From contig NZ_CP011505.1 of assembly GCF_001028665.1 (NCBI RefSeq), positions 930,001-994,000 of the forward strand: a stretch of DNA of 64,000 nt, written 5' to 3'. Positions 53,292 to 62,351 of the stretch are shown here, piece after piece (positions within the stretch are counted from its first letter, which is position 1; each line of letters begins with the position of its first letter). The stretch comes from Burkholderia pyrrocinia (GTDB taxonomy: Bacteria > Pseudomonadota > Gammaproteobacteria > Burkholderiales > Burkholderiaceae). The translations under genes and the position numbers were made by a program. The notes beneath the pieces are model-generated. The model was not told where the DNA came from. It did no database searches and worked only from the letters and a program-made list of their open reading frames with translations.

Positions 53292-53610
53292 GTGCGAAGT
53301 CTCCGATGCAATTGCAATGGTCCTAATATGCGCGCCGCACGCCGTCTCGCGAAGTCGGCTTTCCCGAACCCTTGTTCCGCATTTTCCTGATGCACGGCCC
53401 TGCCCTGCCCGACGATTCTCGTCTGACCATTCAATATAGTCGCCCGCGCGGCCGCATGCGGCTCCGGGACGCCAACCTTACAGCTTGACCATCGCCGGCA
53501 CGCCGCCTAAATTGCTCCAAACGGCCCGGCCGGGCCCCGCGCGACATGACACCCGGGTGACAAAATCCGATAGTTTGCTATCGAATGTTTTTGCCCCTAT
53601 CATCTCGCCC
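53292..53610. other. Divergent promoter region of maoC-like and marR genes
   Basis: 319 bp with no gene. It contains the MarR operator at 53568-53583 near the marR start. No other strong symmetric element is seen. Confidence 0.5.
53568..53583. promoter_or_regulatory. Inverted repeat CGATAG-TTTG-CTATCG, likely MarR operator
   Basis: Perfect 6-bp arms around TTTG, 28 bp before the marR ATG, a position where a bound MarR dimer would block the operon promoter. Confidence 0.7.
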
Positions 53611-54078
53611 ATGACCAATCTGCACGATCTCCGTCTCGCCGTCAGCAGCCTGCTCGTGCTGTCCGCGCGCAAGTGGCGCCGTACCAGCGACGGCGTGCTG
53701 AACGCGTACAACGTGTCCGAAGCCTGCGCGACGCCGCTGCTGATCGCCGGCCGCCTCGGCGAAGGCGTGCGGCAGGGCACGCTCGCCGAACACGTCGGCA
53801 TCGAAGGGCCGTCGCTCGTGCGCCTGCTCGACCAGCTGTGTGCGGCCGGCCTCGCGCGCCGCAACGAGGATCCGCATGACCGCCGCGCGAAAACGATCTC
53901 GCTGACGGCCGCCGGCCGCGCGGTCACCGCGAAGATGGAGGAAGACCTGCGCGTGCTGCGCGCGCAGGTGCTCAAGGGCGTCACGCGCGCCGATCTCGAA
54001 ACGACGCTGCGCGTGCTGAACGCATTCAACGCGTCCGACGCGGTGAACCCGCCCCACGCCTCCGATTCCACACCATGA
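53611..54078 (+). CDS. MarR-family regulator of the efflux operon
   Basis: The 155-residue product has a MarR winged helix (about residues 50-105: GTLAEHVGIEGPSLVRLLDQLCAAGLARRNEDPHDRRAKTISLT). It is the first gene of a five-gene operon and its stop overlaps the start of the FUSC gene (ATGA). Such regulators usually repress until they bind an aromatic acid, as in related hydroxybenzoate efflux systems. ATG 53611 is chosen as the protein starts MTNLHDLRLAVSSLL; an earlier in-frame start at 53485 would run through the operator. Confidence 0.92.
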   Translation: MTNLHDLRLAVSSLLVLSARKWRRTSDGVLNAYNVSEACATPLLIAGRLGEGVRQGTLAEHVGIEGPSLVRLLDQLCAAGLARRNEDPHDRRAKTISLTAAGRAVTAKMEEDLRVLRAQVLKGVTRADLETTLRVLNAFNASDAVNPPHASDSTP

Positions 54079-56207
54079 CCTATCCGAGCCTTCGCGACTG
54101 GCTGTTCTCGGGCAAGACGTTCGCCGCGTCGATGCTGGCGCTGTACCTCGGCCTGTATTTCCAGTTGCCGCGCCCGTACTGGGCGATGGCGAGCGTCTAC
54201 ATCGTGTCGAACCCGTTCGTCGGCGCGACGCGCTCGAAGGCGCTGTATCGCGCGCTCGGCACCGCGCTCGGCGCGGCCGCCGCGATCCTCTTCGTGCCGC
54301 CGTTCGTCGAGACGCCGCTGCTGTTCGCGATCATCGTCGCCACCTGGTGCGGCACGCTGTTGTACCTCGCGATCTCCGATCGCACCGCGCGCAGCTACGT
54401 GTTCATGCTCGCCGGCTACACGATGCCGCTGATCGCGCTGCCCACCGTGACCGATCCGTCCACGGTATTCGACGTCGCGATCGCGCGCACCGAGGAAATC
54501 GTGCTCGGCATCGTGTGCGCGAGCGTGGTCGGTAGCGCCATCTTCCCGAACCGGCTCGCGCCGACGCTGATCGAGCGCACCGACGCATGGTTCAAGGACG
54601 CCGCGTTCTACGGCCGTGAAACGCTGTCCGGGCACATCGCCGGCAAGGCGCTGTCGGCGTGCCGGCAACGCCTCGCGATGACGATCAACGGCCTCGAGTT
54701 CCTGCTGAGCCAGTTGAGCTACGACCATGCGCACCCGCGCATCCTCGCGCGCGCACAGGCGCTCGCGGGCCGGATGCAGTTGTTCCTGCCGCTGATGTCG
54801 TCGCTCGCCGATCCTCTGATCGCGCTGATGCGCGACCTGCACGTGCGCCCGCCCGCGCTCGACGCGCTGCTGGCCGACGCCGCGAAGTGGTTCGACGCGC
54901 CGCTGCCGGCCGTGAAATCCGGCACCGACGGCGACATGGCGCACGACCCGATCGCGGACAACCTGCGCGAACGCATCGCCGCGCTGCAACCCGCCGACAG
55001 CGCGCTGACGAGCTGGGACGGCGCGCTGCTGTCGAATGCGCTGTGGCGGCTGCGCCAGGTCATCGACATCTGGCAGGACTGCCGCTCGCTGCGTGCGCTG
55101 ATCGCGAACGAGTCGGGCATCTGGCAGCCGCGCTACCGGCACTGGCGGCTCGGCGGCACCGAGCGCTTCTTCGATCGCGGGATGATGCTGTTCTCGACGC
55201 TGACCGTGATGCTCGCCATCGTGTTCGCGTGCTGGCTGTGGATCTCGTCCGGCTGGCACGACGGCGCGGCCGCCGTCACGCTCGTGGCCGTGTCGTGCAG
55301 CTTCTTCGCCGCACTCGACGAGCCCGCACCGCTGGTGTTCAAGTTCTTCCTGTCGACGGCCGCGAGCGTCGTGTTCGCAGGCCTGTACCTGTTCGTCGTG
55401 CTGCCGCACGTGCACGACTTCGCGATGCTCGTGCTGATGTTCGCGGGCCCGTTCATCCTGATCGGCACGCTGCTGCCGCGCCCGCAGTTCAACATGGTGA
55501 CGATGCTCGTCGCGGTGAACACGGCCACCTTCATCAGCATCCAGAGCGCGTACGAAGCCGACTTCTTCGTGTTCCTGAACAGCAACCTCGCCGGCGTTGC
55601 CGGGCTGCTGTTCGCGTACCTGTGGACGCGCGCGACGCGGCCGTTCGGCGCGGAACTCGCGGTGCGGCGCCTGCTGCGCTCGGGCTGGGAAGACGTCGCG
55701 CGCTCCGCGTCGACGCAGCCGCTCGACGACCAGCGCAACCACGCGTCGCGGATGCTCGATCGCGTGACGCAGCTGCTGCCGCGTCTCGGCGCATCCGACG
55801 ACCACCGTCACCCGTCGATCGAAAGCTTCCGCGACCTGCGCATCGCACTGAACGCGCTCGACCTGCGCCGCGCGCGCCGCCGGCTGTCGGGCGACGTGCC
55901 CGACGCGATCGACCGCGTACTGGCCGGCGTCACCGACCACTACGCACGCTGCGTGGCCGCGAACGCGCGCCAGCCCGCGCCGCCGGTGCTGCTCGCGTCG
56001 ATCGACGACGCACTGCACCGCGTGGCCGGCCGCAACCTGCCGGGCGCCGCACCAACCGACGGCAGCACGGCGCCCGCAGCGCCGGCCACGCCCGCGACGC
56101 ACCGCCGGCTGCGCGACACGCTGCACGCGCTCGTCGGCCTGCGCCTGTCGCTGTATCCGGCCGCGGCCGCGCAAGCGCCGCAGGCACCGGACGGAGCACG
56201 CGCATGA
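54075..56207 (+). CDS. FUSC-family inner-membrane efflux protein
   Basis: The 710-residue product has two blocks of hydrophobic segments (about residues 20-165 and 365-520) separated by cytoplasmic helices, the layout of FUSC/AaeB proteins. The N-terminus has FQLPRPYWAMASVYIVSNPFVGATRSKALYRALGTALGAA (in parts). It is the inner-membrane pump of the operon and probably exports aromatic carboxylic acids or, in Burkholderia, fusaric-acid-like compounds. The gene overlaps marR by four bases and is followed by DUF1656, HlyD and NodT genes, together a tripartite efflux system. Confidence 0.93.
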   Translation: MTYPSLRDWLFSGKTFAASMLALYLGLYFQLPRPYWAMASVYIVSNPFVGATRSKALYRALGTALGAAAAILFVPPFVETPLLFAIIVATWCGTLLYLAISDRTARSYVFMLAGYTMPLIALPTVTDPSTVFDVAIARTEEIVLGIVCASVVGSAIFPNRLAPTLIERTDAWFKDAAFYGRETLSGHIAGKALSACRQRLAMTINGLEFLLSQLSYDHAHPRILARAQALAGRMQLFLPLMSSLADPLIALMRDLHVRPPALDALLADAAKWFDAPLPAVKSGTDGDMAHDPIADNLRERIAALQPADSALTSWDGALLSNALWRLRQVIDIWQDCRSLRALIANESGIWQPRYRHWRLGGTERFFDRGMMLFSTLTVMLAIVFACWLWISSGWHDGAAAVTLVAVSCSFFAALDEPAPLVFKFFLSTAASVVFAGLYLFVVLPHVHDFAMLVLMFAGPFILIGTLLPRPQFNMVTMLVAVNTATFISIQSAYEADFFVFLNSNLAGVAGLLFAYLWTRATRPFGAELAVRRLLRSGWEDVARSASTQPLDDQRNHASRMLDRVTQLLPRLGASDDHRHPSIESFRDLRIALNALDLRRARRRLSGDVPDAIDRVLAGVTDHYARCVAANARQPAPPVLLASIDDALHRVAGRNLPGAAPTDGSTAPAAPATPATHRRLRDTLHALVGLRLSLYPAAAAQAPQAPDGARA

Positions 56208-56241
56208 GCCGGCTTTCCAACCTGTCTTTCCGACCGCGACC

Positions 56242-56454
56242 ATGATCGGCGAAATCGACATCTTCGGCGTATTCGTGCCGGCTCCGCTCGTGCTGATGCT
56301 GATCGCCTACCTGATCAACATCGTCGTGCGCGCGGTGCTCGAGCGCGTCGGCTTCTACCGCCTCGTCTGGCACCGTTCGATCTTCGACCTCGGCATCTAC
56401 GTGTTCGTGTTGGCCGCCGTCGTGATCGTTTCCCACCATCTCGTGGCTACCTAA
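56242..56454 (+). CDS. DUF1656 small membrane protein (AaeX-like)
   Basis: The 70-residue product has two hydrophobic helices (about residues 9-30 and 47-68) and the DUF1656 start EIDIFGVFVPAPLVLMLIAYL. It usually accompanies FUSC and HlyD proteins (AaeX in E. coli). It lies 34 bp after the FUSC gene; the HlyD gene starts one base after its stop. The role in the pump is not established. Confidence 0.92.
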   Translation: MIGEIDIFGVFVPAPLVLMLIAYLINIVVRAVLERVGFYRLVWHRSIFDLGIYVFVLAAVVIVSHHLVAT

Positions 56455-56455
56455 C

Positions 56456-57433
56456 GTGAAAAAATCCTGGCTCTCGGCAGGACAAATCCTGCTCACCCTG
56501 ATCGTCGTCGTCGTGGCCGGCCTCGTGCTGTGGCGAATCATCAACTACTACATGTTCTCGCCGTGGACGCGCGACGGGCACGTGCGCGCCGACGTGATCC
56601 AGGTCGCGCCGGACGTGTCGGGCCTCATCACGTCGGTACAGGTGGCCGATAACCAGGAGGTCAGGCGCGGCCAGGTGCTGTTCGTGATCGACCAGGCCCG
56701 CTACACGCTCGCGGAACGGCTCGCCGAAGCGACGCTCGCCCAGCGCCGCGCGACGCTCGCGCAGGCGAAGCGCGAATACGCGCGCAACCTGCAGCTCGGC
56801 AACCTCGTCGCGAGCGAACAGGTCGAGGAAAGCCGCACGCGCGTCGAACAGGGCGAAGCCGCGGTCGCCGATGCGCAGGTATCGCTCGACACCGCGAAAC
56901 TGAACCTGCAGCGCACGACGATCGTCAGTCCCGTAGACGGCTACCTGAACGACCGCGCGCCGCGCGTCGGCGAATACGTGCCGGCCGGCCGCGCGGTGCT
57001 GTCGGTCGTCGACCGCAATTCGTTCCGCGTCGACGGCTACTTCGAGGAAACCAAGCTGCGCGGCATCCATATCGGCCAGCCGGTCGACATCATCGTGATG
57101 GGCGAGCCGCATGCGCTGCGCGGGCACGTGCAGAGCATCGTCGCCGCGATCGAGGATCGCGACCGCACGCAGGGCGCGAACCTGCTGCCGAACGTGAACC
57201 CGGCATTCAGCTGGGTGCGGCTGGCGCAGCGCGTGCCGGTACGCGTCGTACTCGACGAGGTGCCCGACGACTTCCGGATGATCGCAGGCCGCACCGCGAC
57301 GGTTTCGATGCGCGAATCCGACACGCGCCGCCGCGACAACGCGAAGCCGGCTGCCGCCAGCGCGGCGTCCGCAGTCACGCCGGTATCGACGGCTTCCGGT
57401 GCGGCCGCAAACATGGCGGGAGCGTCGCAATGA
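56456..57433 (+). CDS. HlyD-family periplasmic adaptor (AaeA-like)
   Basis: The 325-residue product starts at GTG 56456 with an N-terminal membrane helix (about residues 7-30, ILLTLIVVVVAGLVLWRII). It then has the biotinyl-lipoyl halves (VAPDVSGLITSVQVADNQEVRRGQVLFVID and RTTIVSPVDGYLNDRAPRVGEYV) around a coiled coil (about 85-145). It bridges the FUSC protein to the outer-membrane channel. The C-terminus is Ala/Ser-rich and probably disordered. It overlaps the NodT gene by four bases. Confidence 0.94.
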   Translation: MKKSWLSAGQILLTLIVVVVAGLVLWRIINYYMFSPWTRDGHVRADVIQVAPDVSGLITSVQVADNQEVRRGQVLFVIDQARYTLAERLAEATLAQRRATLAQAKREYARNLQLGNLVASEQVEESRTRVEQGEAAVADAQVSLDTAKLNLQRTTIVSPVDGYLNDRAPRVGEYVPAGRAVLSVVDRNSFRVDGYFEETKLRGIHIGQPVDIIVMGEPHALRGHVQSIVAAIEDRDRTQGANLLPNVNPAFSWVRLAQRVPVRVVLDEVPDDFRMIAGRTATVSMRESDTRRRDNAKPAAASAASAVTPVSTASGAAANMAGASQ

Positions 57434-58929
57434 AACGGCACGGTCTGCGCCTCGCGGCGGCGCTCGCACCGCTCGCGCTCGCCCTCGGCGCGTGCAAGTC
57501 CGTGGGCCCCGATTACACGCTGCCGCAACAGGCATACGTGAATGCGCCGCTCGCGAACCATGCGCTCGACGACGCGAACGGCACGCTCGTATCGCGCGAC
57601 GCCGTGCCCGGCAACTGGTGGCAGCTATACGACGATCCCGTACTCGACGAACTCGTGCGCAGCGCGCTGAAGTCGAACACCGACCTGCGCGTCGCCGCGG
57701 CCAACCTCGCGCGCTCGCGCGCAGCGCTGGAAGTCGCGAACCAACAGGGCGGTTTCTCGGGCGGCGCGGAGGCGGCCGTGCAACGCGCGCAGGAATCGGC
57801 TGAACAGTACCTGCTCGAAAACAAGCTGCCGGTCGTCAACGAAGGCGCGGTCGGCGTCAACGTGTCGTACGAGATCGACCTGTTCGGCAAGCTGCGGCGC
57901 GGCGTCGAAGCCGCGCGCGCGGACAGCGAGGCTGTCAGGGCAGCCGGCGACCTGGCGCGCATCACGGTCGTCGCGGACGTCGTGCGCGCGTACGTCGAAT
58001 CGTGCTCGGCCGGCGACGAGCTGGCGATCGCGAAGCAGTCGCTCGCGCTGCAGAAGCAGCGCGTGGCGCTGTCGCAGCGGTTGCGCGATGCCGGGCGCGG
58101 CAACCAGACCGACGTGACGCGCGGCGTGACGCAGGTGCGCACGCTCGCCGCAGACATCCCGCGCTTCGAAGGCCGACGCAAGGTCGCGCAATACCAGCTC
58201 GCCGCGCTGCTCGCGCGCTCGCCGGCCGACCTGCCGAAGGCCGTCGCCGCATGCGAACGCCTGCCGAAGCTGCGCCAGCCGATTCCGATCGGCGACGGCG
58301 CCGCGCTGCTGCGCCGCCGCCCCGACGTTCGCGAAGCCGAGCGGCAGCTCGCTGCCGCAACCGCGCGAATCGGCGTGGCAACCGCCGCGCTGTACCCGTC
58401 GATCAGCATCGGCGCGTCGGCCGGCTCGGTCGGCCTCGCCGCCGACCTGTTTTCGTCCACGACCAATCGCTGGTCGTTCGGACCGCTGATCAGTTGGTCA
58501 TTTCCCGTCAACGGCCAGCGAGCGCGTGTACGCGAAGCCGAGGCTGCGACGGGCGGCGCGCTCGCGCACTTCGACGGTGTCGTGCTGAACGCGCTGCGCG
58601 AAACGCAGTCGAGTCTCGCGACCTATGCCGCGGACGTGCAGCGCACCGACGCGCTGCGTACGGCCTACGAATCGGCGCGCAATTCCGCCGACGAAACGCA
58701 TCGTCTCTATGCGGCCGGCCGCGAGTCGTTCATCTCCGACCTCGACGCGACGCGCACGCTGACGAGCGTGCAAGCGCAGGTCGCGGCGGCCGAAGGACAG
58801 GTCGCGGCCGATCAGGTGCGACTCTTTCTCGCACTTGGTGGCGGTTGGGAGCCCGACAGCGCAGCGACCGCACAGGACGCCCGTCCCGCCGCCACGCGTG
58901 CCGCCGCGGCACCCGCAGCCAGCGAGTAA
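57430..58929 (+). CDS. Outer-membrane efflux channel, NodT/OprM family
   Basis: The 499-residue product begins with a lipoprotein-type signal (LAPLALALGACKSVGPDY), with Cys expected to be lipid-modified at about residue 21. Two OEP repeats follow, with long helical hairpins (about residues 70-250 and 270-470), and the motif YEIDLFGKLRRGVEAARADSEA. It forms the trimeric tunnel of the efflux system encoded by the preceding genes. It ends in a Pro/Ala-rich tail. It overlaps the HlyD gene stop (ATGA). Confidence 0.94.
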   Translation: MKRHGLRLAAALAPLALALGACKSVGPDYTLPQQAYVNAPLANHALDDANGTLVSRDAVPGNWWQLYDDPVLDELVRSALKSNTDLRVAAANLARSRAALEVANQQGGFSGGAEAAVQRAQESAEQYLLENKLPVVNEGAVGVNVSYEIDLFGKLRRGVEAARADSEAVRAAGDLARITVVADVVRAYVESCSAGDELAIAKQSLALQKQRVALSQRLRDAGRGNQTDVTRGVTQVRTLAADIPRFEGRRKVAQYQLAALLARSPADLPKAVAACERLPKLRQPIPIGDGAALLRRRPDVREAERQLAAATARIGVATAALYPSISIGASAGSVGLAADLFSSTTNRWSFGPLISWSFPVNGQRARVREAEAATGGALAHFDGVVLNALRETQSSLATYAADVQRTDALRTAYESARNSADETHRLYAAGRESFISDLDATRTLTSVQAQVAAAEGQVAADQVRLFLALGGGWEPDSAATAQDARPAATRAAAAPAASE

Positions 58930-59118
58930 GCGCCGCAGCGTTATCACCTTCGCCACATAACGCGAACCTGGCGAAACGCGCCGTGCCAGCGTGTTCTCCT
59001 GATTCGCGCCATAGCATCCGGAGAACGACGGATGCGCGCGTTGACGGTAAACTGGCCGACGCACTTCCATTCATCTGCCGCTGCCGATCCAGCGGCGGCA
59101 TCCACTCGGAGAGTCATC

Positions 59119-59544
59119 ATGCGAACCAGCGCACGCAACCATTTCGCCGGCCAGGTCAGCGCCGTCAAGCCCGGTGCCGTCAACGACGAAATCACGCTCC
59201 GCACGCAGGACGGCCTCGACATCGTCGCGGTGATCACCCACGGCAGCGCGGCTTCGCTGGGCCTCGCGGCCGGCTCGAAGGCGTTCGCGCTCGCCAAGGC
59301 ATCGTCGGTCATCGTGATGGTCGACGTCGACAGCAGCAAGGTGTCGGCCCGCAACTGCGTCGCGGGCACCGTGTCGTCGGTCGCAAAGGGCGCGGTCAAT
59401 TCGGAAGTCGTGATCAAGGCCGCAAGCGGCGCCGAGATCGTCGCGATCGTCACCAACGACAGCGTCGATCGTCTGGGCCTCGCGAGCGGCAAGGCCGCAT
59501 CCGCGATCTTCAAGGCATCGAGCGTGATCGTCGGCGTCGAGTGA
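59119..59544 (+). CDS. Double Mop/TOBE molybdate-binding protein (molbindin)
   Basis: The 141-residue product consists of two Mop (TOBE) domains: MRTSARNHFAGQVSAVKPGAVNDEITLRTQDGLDIVAVIT (in parts, residues 1-68) and ARNCVAGTVSSVAKGAVNSEVVIKAASGAEIVAIVT (about 74-140). The di-Mop layout is that of molbindins such as ModG, which store or buffer molybdate in the cytoplasm. GGAGAG precedes ATG 59119. The next gene encodes a NifQ homolog, which also handles molybdenum, so the two are probably functionally linked. Confidence 0.92.
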   Translation: MRTSARNHFAGQVSAVKPGAVNDEITLRTQDGLDIVAVITHGSAASLGLAAGSKAFALAKASSVIVMVDVDSSKVSARNCVAGTVSSVAKGAVNSEVVIKAASGAEIVAIVTNDSVDRLGLASGKAASAIFKASSVIVGVE

Positions 59545-59631
59545 TCGCATGACGAGCGCCGCGATCGCGATCCGGTTTGCGCCGCGCATTCGCGCGGATC
59601 GTGTCACCCTGCTGTCGCGCGGGTGCGCACG

Positions 59632-60234
59632 ATGACCGCCGCACTCGATCGCGCCGATCCGTCCTCGCATGAACCGGCGGTGCAGTCGCTGCTGCTCGCG
59701 GCAGCCAACGCCGACACCCCCGACGCACGCCTGTTCGGCGCCCTCGTCGCGGCCCGCGAGTGCCGCAACGAACTTGCGCTGCTCGGCCTGTCTCATGGTC
59801 AACTGGCCGGGCTGCTTGCCCGGCAGTTTCCACACCTGCCTTCCGTCAATGCCGCCGCACTCGTGTCGACGGTTGCGATCGCGCTGCTGCCATCCGCCCA
59901 CGCGGCATTCGTCGCGACGCTGCACGCGCGGCTGATGGACGACGCGAATCCCGCCGCTACCCGCGACGACGCCGACTGTCTCGCGTCGATCATCGCGCAT
60001 GCGTGCCTGCGCCCCGATCATCTGTGGCGCGACCTCGGGCTCGACGGGCGCGACGCGGTATCGGCGATGCTCGATCGCTATTTCCCCGCGCTCGCCGCGC
60101 GCAATGTCGCTCACCTGCGCTGGAAAAAATTCCTCGCACAGGAAGTGGCGGCATCGCTCGGCATGCCGCCGGGCCCCGCACCCGGATGCCCGGGCTGCGA
60201 AGATTTCGGCTTCTGCTTTCCTCACGCGCGATAG
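59632..60234 (+). CDS. NifQ homolog lacking the first ligand cysteine
   Basis: The 200-residue product has the NifQ C-terminal signature HLRWKKFLAQEVAASLG (about 159-175) followed by GPAPGCPGCEDFGFCF (about 179-194). Classical NifQ has C-x4-C-x2-C-x5-C; here the last three Cys are present and the first is Gly (codon GGC at 60171-60173). NifQ carries a Mo-Fe-S cluster and feeds molybdenum to nitrogenase cofactor synthesis. No nif gene is in the window, so in this genome it may serve general molybdenum handling together with the Mop gene upstream. The start is ATG 59632; an ATG at 59623 is also possible. Confidence 0.85.
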   Translation: MTAALDRADPSSHEPAVQSLLLAAANADTPDARLFGALVAARECRNELALLGLSHGQLAGLLARQFPHLPSVNAAALVSTVAIALLPSAHAAFVATLHARLMDDANPAATRDDADCLASIIAHACLRPDHLWRDLGLDGRDAVSAMLDRYFPALAARNVAHLRWKKFLAQEVAASLGMPPGPAPGCPGCEDFGFCFPHAR

Positions 60235-60293
60235 CCGCCGCGGCGGCTGCGCTGCCCGCGCGTTGCATCGCATCGCCAACCGGAGAAACCGCC

Positions 60294-60659
60294 TTGACCG
60301 ACATTGCGAGCCCCAACCTGCCGTCGCGCGATTTCGAGACCACGTCCCGCTTCTACGAAAAACTGGGGTTCGTCGAAACATGGCGCGACGAAGGCTGGAT
60401 GATCGTCAAACGCGGCGACCTGTTGCTGGAATTCTTTCCGCACCCCGAACTCGATCCGGCCACGAGCTGGTTCAGTTGCTGTTTCAGGCTCGCAAATGTC
60501 GGCGCGTTCTTCGACGACGTGCTCGCCGCGGGCATTCCGGAGCAAGCGACCGGCTGGCCGCGCGCACACCGGCCGACACGCGAAGCGTGGGGCGGTACGG
60601 TCGGCGCACTGATCGATCCGGACGGTTCGCTGATCCGGTTGATTCAGACGGAAGACTAG
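60294..60659 (+). CDS. VOC-family bleomycin-resistance-like protein
   Basis: The 121-residue product starts at TTG 60294, preceded by GGAG, and begins MTDIASPNLPSRDFETTSRFYEKLGF, the beta-alpha-beta start of the VOC fold. The C-terminal half ends GALIDPDGSLIRLIQ. It resembles bleomycin-binding proteins such as BLMA/ShBle, which sequester the antibiotic, but other functions are common in this fold. It follows nifQ by 59 bp on the same strand. Confidence 0.85.
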   Translation: MTDIASPNLPSRDFETTSRFYEKLGFVETWRDEGWMIVKRGDLLLEFFPHPELDPATSWFSCCFRLANVGAFFDDVLAAGIPEQATGWPRAHRPTREAWGGTVGALIDPDGSLIRLIQTED

Positions 60660-60794
60660 GCTTGCCTCCTCCGTCGCCGCTGCGATCGAGCGGCGATGGA
60701 AATGCATGAGCACGCGATGCGACGCACGCCCCATAAACGGTCACCTTGCGATGCGTATCGCAGGTGGCCTGACCGTCCACCGTTCACGACATAG

Positions 60795-61856
60795 TCAATG
60801 CCGATGCCGGTGATGAATGTCCGGGAAATGTGCGTGACTATGCGTGATCGGCAGATGCACATGCGGATGCGTGTGCGGTTCGTCGCCATCGTACGGAAAG
60901 TCGTGCACATGCTGGTGATGTTCGTCGTGTCGATGCCGGTGCGTGTGCTCGAGCCGCTCGTGCGCATGCGTGTGTTCGTGTCGTTCGCGCACGTGCAGCC
61001 AGATGCCGAGCGCCATCAGCGCGGCGGCGATCCAGAACGTCGCGGGCGGCAGCGCGGGCCAGATCAGCAGCGACAGTACGACGCCGAACAGCGGCGCGAT
61101 TGAAAAATATGCGCCCGTCCGCGCGCTGCCGAGATGACGCAGCGCGACGACGAACAGCACGAGGCTGATCCCGTAGCCGCCGAGCCCCGTCAGCATCGCG
61201 GCAGCCGTGACCGGCACGGCGGGCAGCGTCGCGCCGGTCGCCAGCGCGATGCCGATGTTCACCGGTCCGGCGAACAGTCCTTTCATACACGCGATGACCA
61301 TCGCGTCGTTCGCGGCGACCTTGCGGGTCAGGTTGTTGTCGATCGCCCAGCACAGGCATGCGCCGACGATCAGCAGCGCGCCGACCGGCACGCCGGCCCG
61401 GCCCGGCGCCCACGACAGCAGCGTGCCGCCCGCGACGATCGCGACCATCCCGAGGAACACCTGCGTATCCACGTTTTCGCGAAACACGACCCATGCGATG
61501 ACGGCCGTCAACACACCTTCGAGATTGAGCAGCAGCGCGCTCGTCGCCGCCGGCGTGCTCGACAGCCCGAGCATCAGCAACGCCGGGCCGGCCACGCCGC
61601 CCGCCGCGATCGCGCCGGCCAGCCACGGCAGGTCGGCGCGCTGCAGCGGCGCGGCGGTCGCGGCCGGTGCGCGACGGTTGTGCAGCCGGCGCAGCAGGAT
61701 CCCGATGCCGAGCCCGACGCCGCTACCGAGATAGAACAGGCCGGCGACCATGAACGGCGACATCGCGCCGATCAGCGCCTTGGCGAGCGGTGTCGCGGCG
61801 CCGAACAGCGCGGCCGCGGTGAGCGCGACGAGAATCGCGGAATGTCTCGAGTTCAT
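60795..61856 (-). CDS. DMT-family transporter with a histidine-rich C-terminal tail
   Basis: The 353-residue product is an EamA-type transporter with ten helices (residues about 7-290). The last segment FWIAAALMALGIWLHVRERHEH is followed by an about 60-residue tail with 24 His among the final 66 residues (HTHAHERLEHTHRHRHDEHHQ, later HTHPHVHLP and HSHAHFPDIHHRHRH). The tail is cytoplasmic if the family topology holds. Such tails bind Zn, Ni or Co, as in CDF transporters and urease/hydrogenase chaperones. It may export or sense a metal or a metal-chelating metabolite. ATG 61856 gives the family start. Confidence 0.9.
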   Translation of the reverse strand: MNSRHSAILVALTAAALFGAATPLAKALIGAMSPFMVAGLFYLGSGVGLGIGILLRRLHNRRAPAATAAPLQRADLPWLAGAIAAGGVAGPALLMLGLSSTPAATSALLLNLEGVLTAVIAWVVFRENVDTQVFLGMVAIVAGGTLLSWAPGRAGVPVGALLIVGACLCWAIDNNLTRKVAANDAMVIACMKGLFAGPVNIGIALATGATLPAVPVTAAAMLTGLGGYGISLVLFVVALRHLGSARTGAYFSIAPLFGVVLSLLIWPALPPATFWIAAALMALGIWLHVRERHEHTHAHERLEHTHRHRHDEHHQHVHDFPYDGDEPHTHPHVHLPITHSHAHFPDIHHRHRH

Positions 61857-62351
61857 GATCCGGTTTGAGTGGACGTTGAAAGGCGGTTGCTTCGGGTCGG
61901 GTCGTATCGGAGCAAGCCTCCCGCACCTTTCGAAATGCAAGCTGCATCGCAGCCGGACAACCTGCACGTTGTCTTACGATTCAGCCGGGATTATCGCGCG
62001 TCAATCTGTCACGATGACCGGGCGTGATCGGTCACATGCCGATCGACGATGCCGATATCACTATTTTAGGAAACCGAATTATCGGATTGGAACGTCATCG
62101 CAATCAGGCATGCGTACTAGCCATGCGCAAACCTCAACGTCGACGCATCACGCATGCTGGATCGATTGACGGACTTTGTTCGTCCGGTCGCGTGTCTGTC
62201 CGACGTTGGAAAAGGGCGTGCCTGAGGGTCAACCAACGGCGGAGGCAGTCCTGACCTGCCCCTATCAGGGCAGGTCAGTCTGTCGTGTGATTCGCCGCAT
62301 GCGACGTGCATGCGGGCGAGCGCCGTACAGTCGACGGCGACGCGGAGTGTG
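61857..62351. other. Gap between the DMT gene and proQ-like gene
   Basis: About 495 bp without a convincing gene. It contains an 11-bp perfect hairpin at 62251-62278 and an AT-richer stretch near 62045-62095, which could hold the DMT promoter. Confidence 0.5.
62251..62278. terminator. 11-bp hairpin downstream of proQ-like gene
   Basis: CTGACCTGCCC (62251-62261), a 6-base loop, GGGCAGGTCAG (62268-62278), 73 bp after the proQ stop on its strand. No U-run follows, so a terminator role is tentative. Confidence 0.5.

Noticed and set aside
53478..56261. A 927-residue open frame on the minus strand opposite the marR-FUSC genes
   Set aside because: Antisense artefact of high G+C. The plus-strand FUSC protein has membrane segments and family motifs, whereas this one is Arg-rich without structure.
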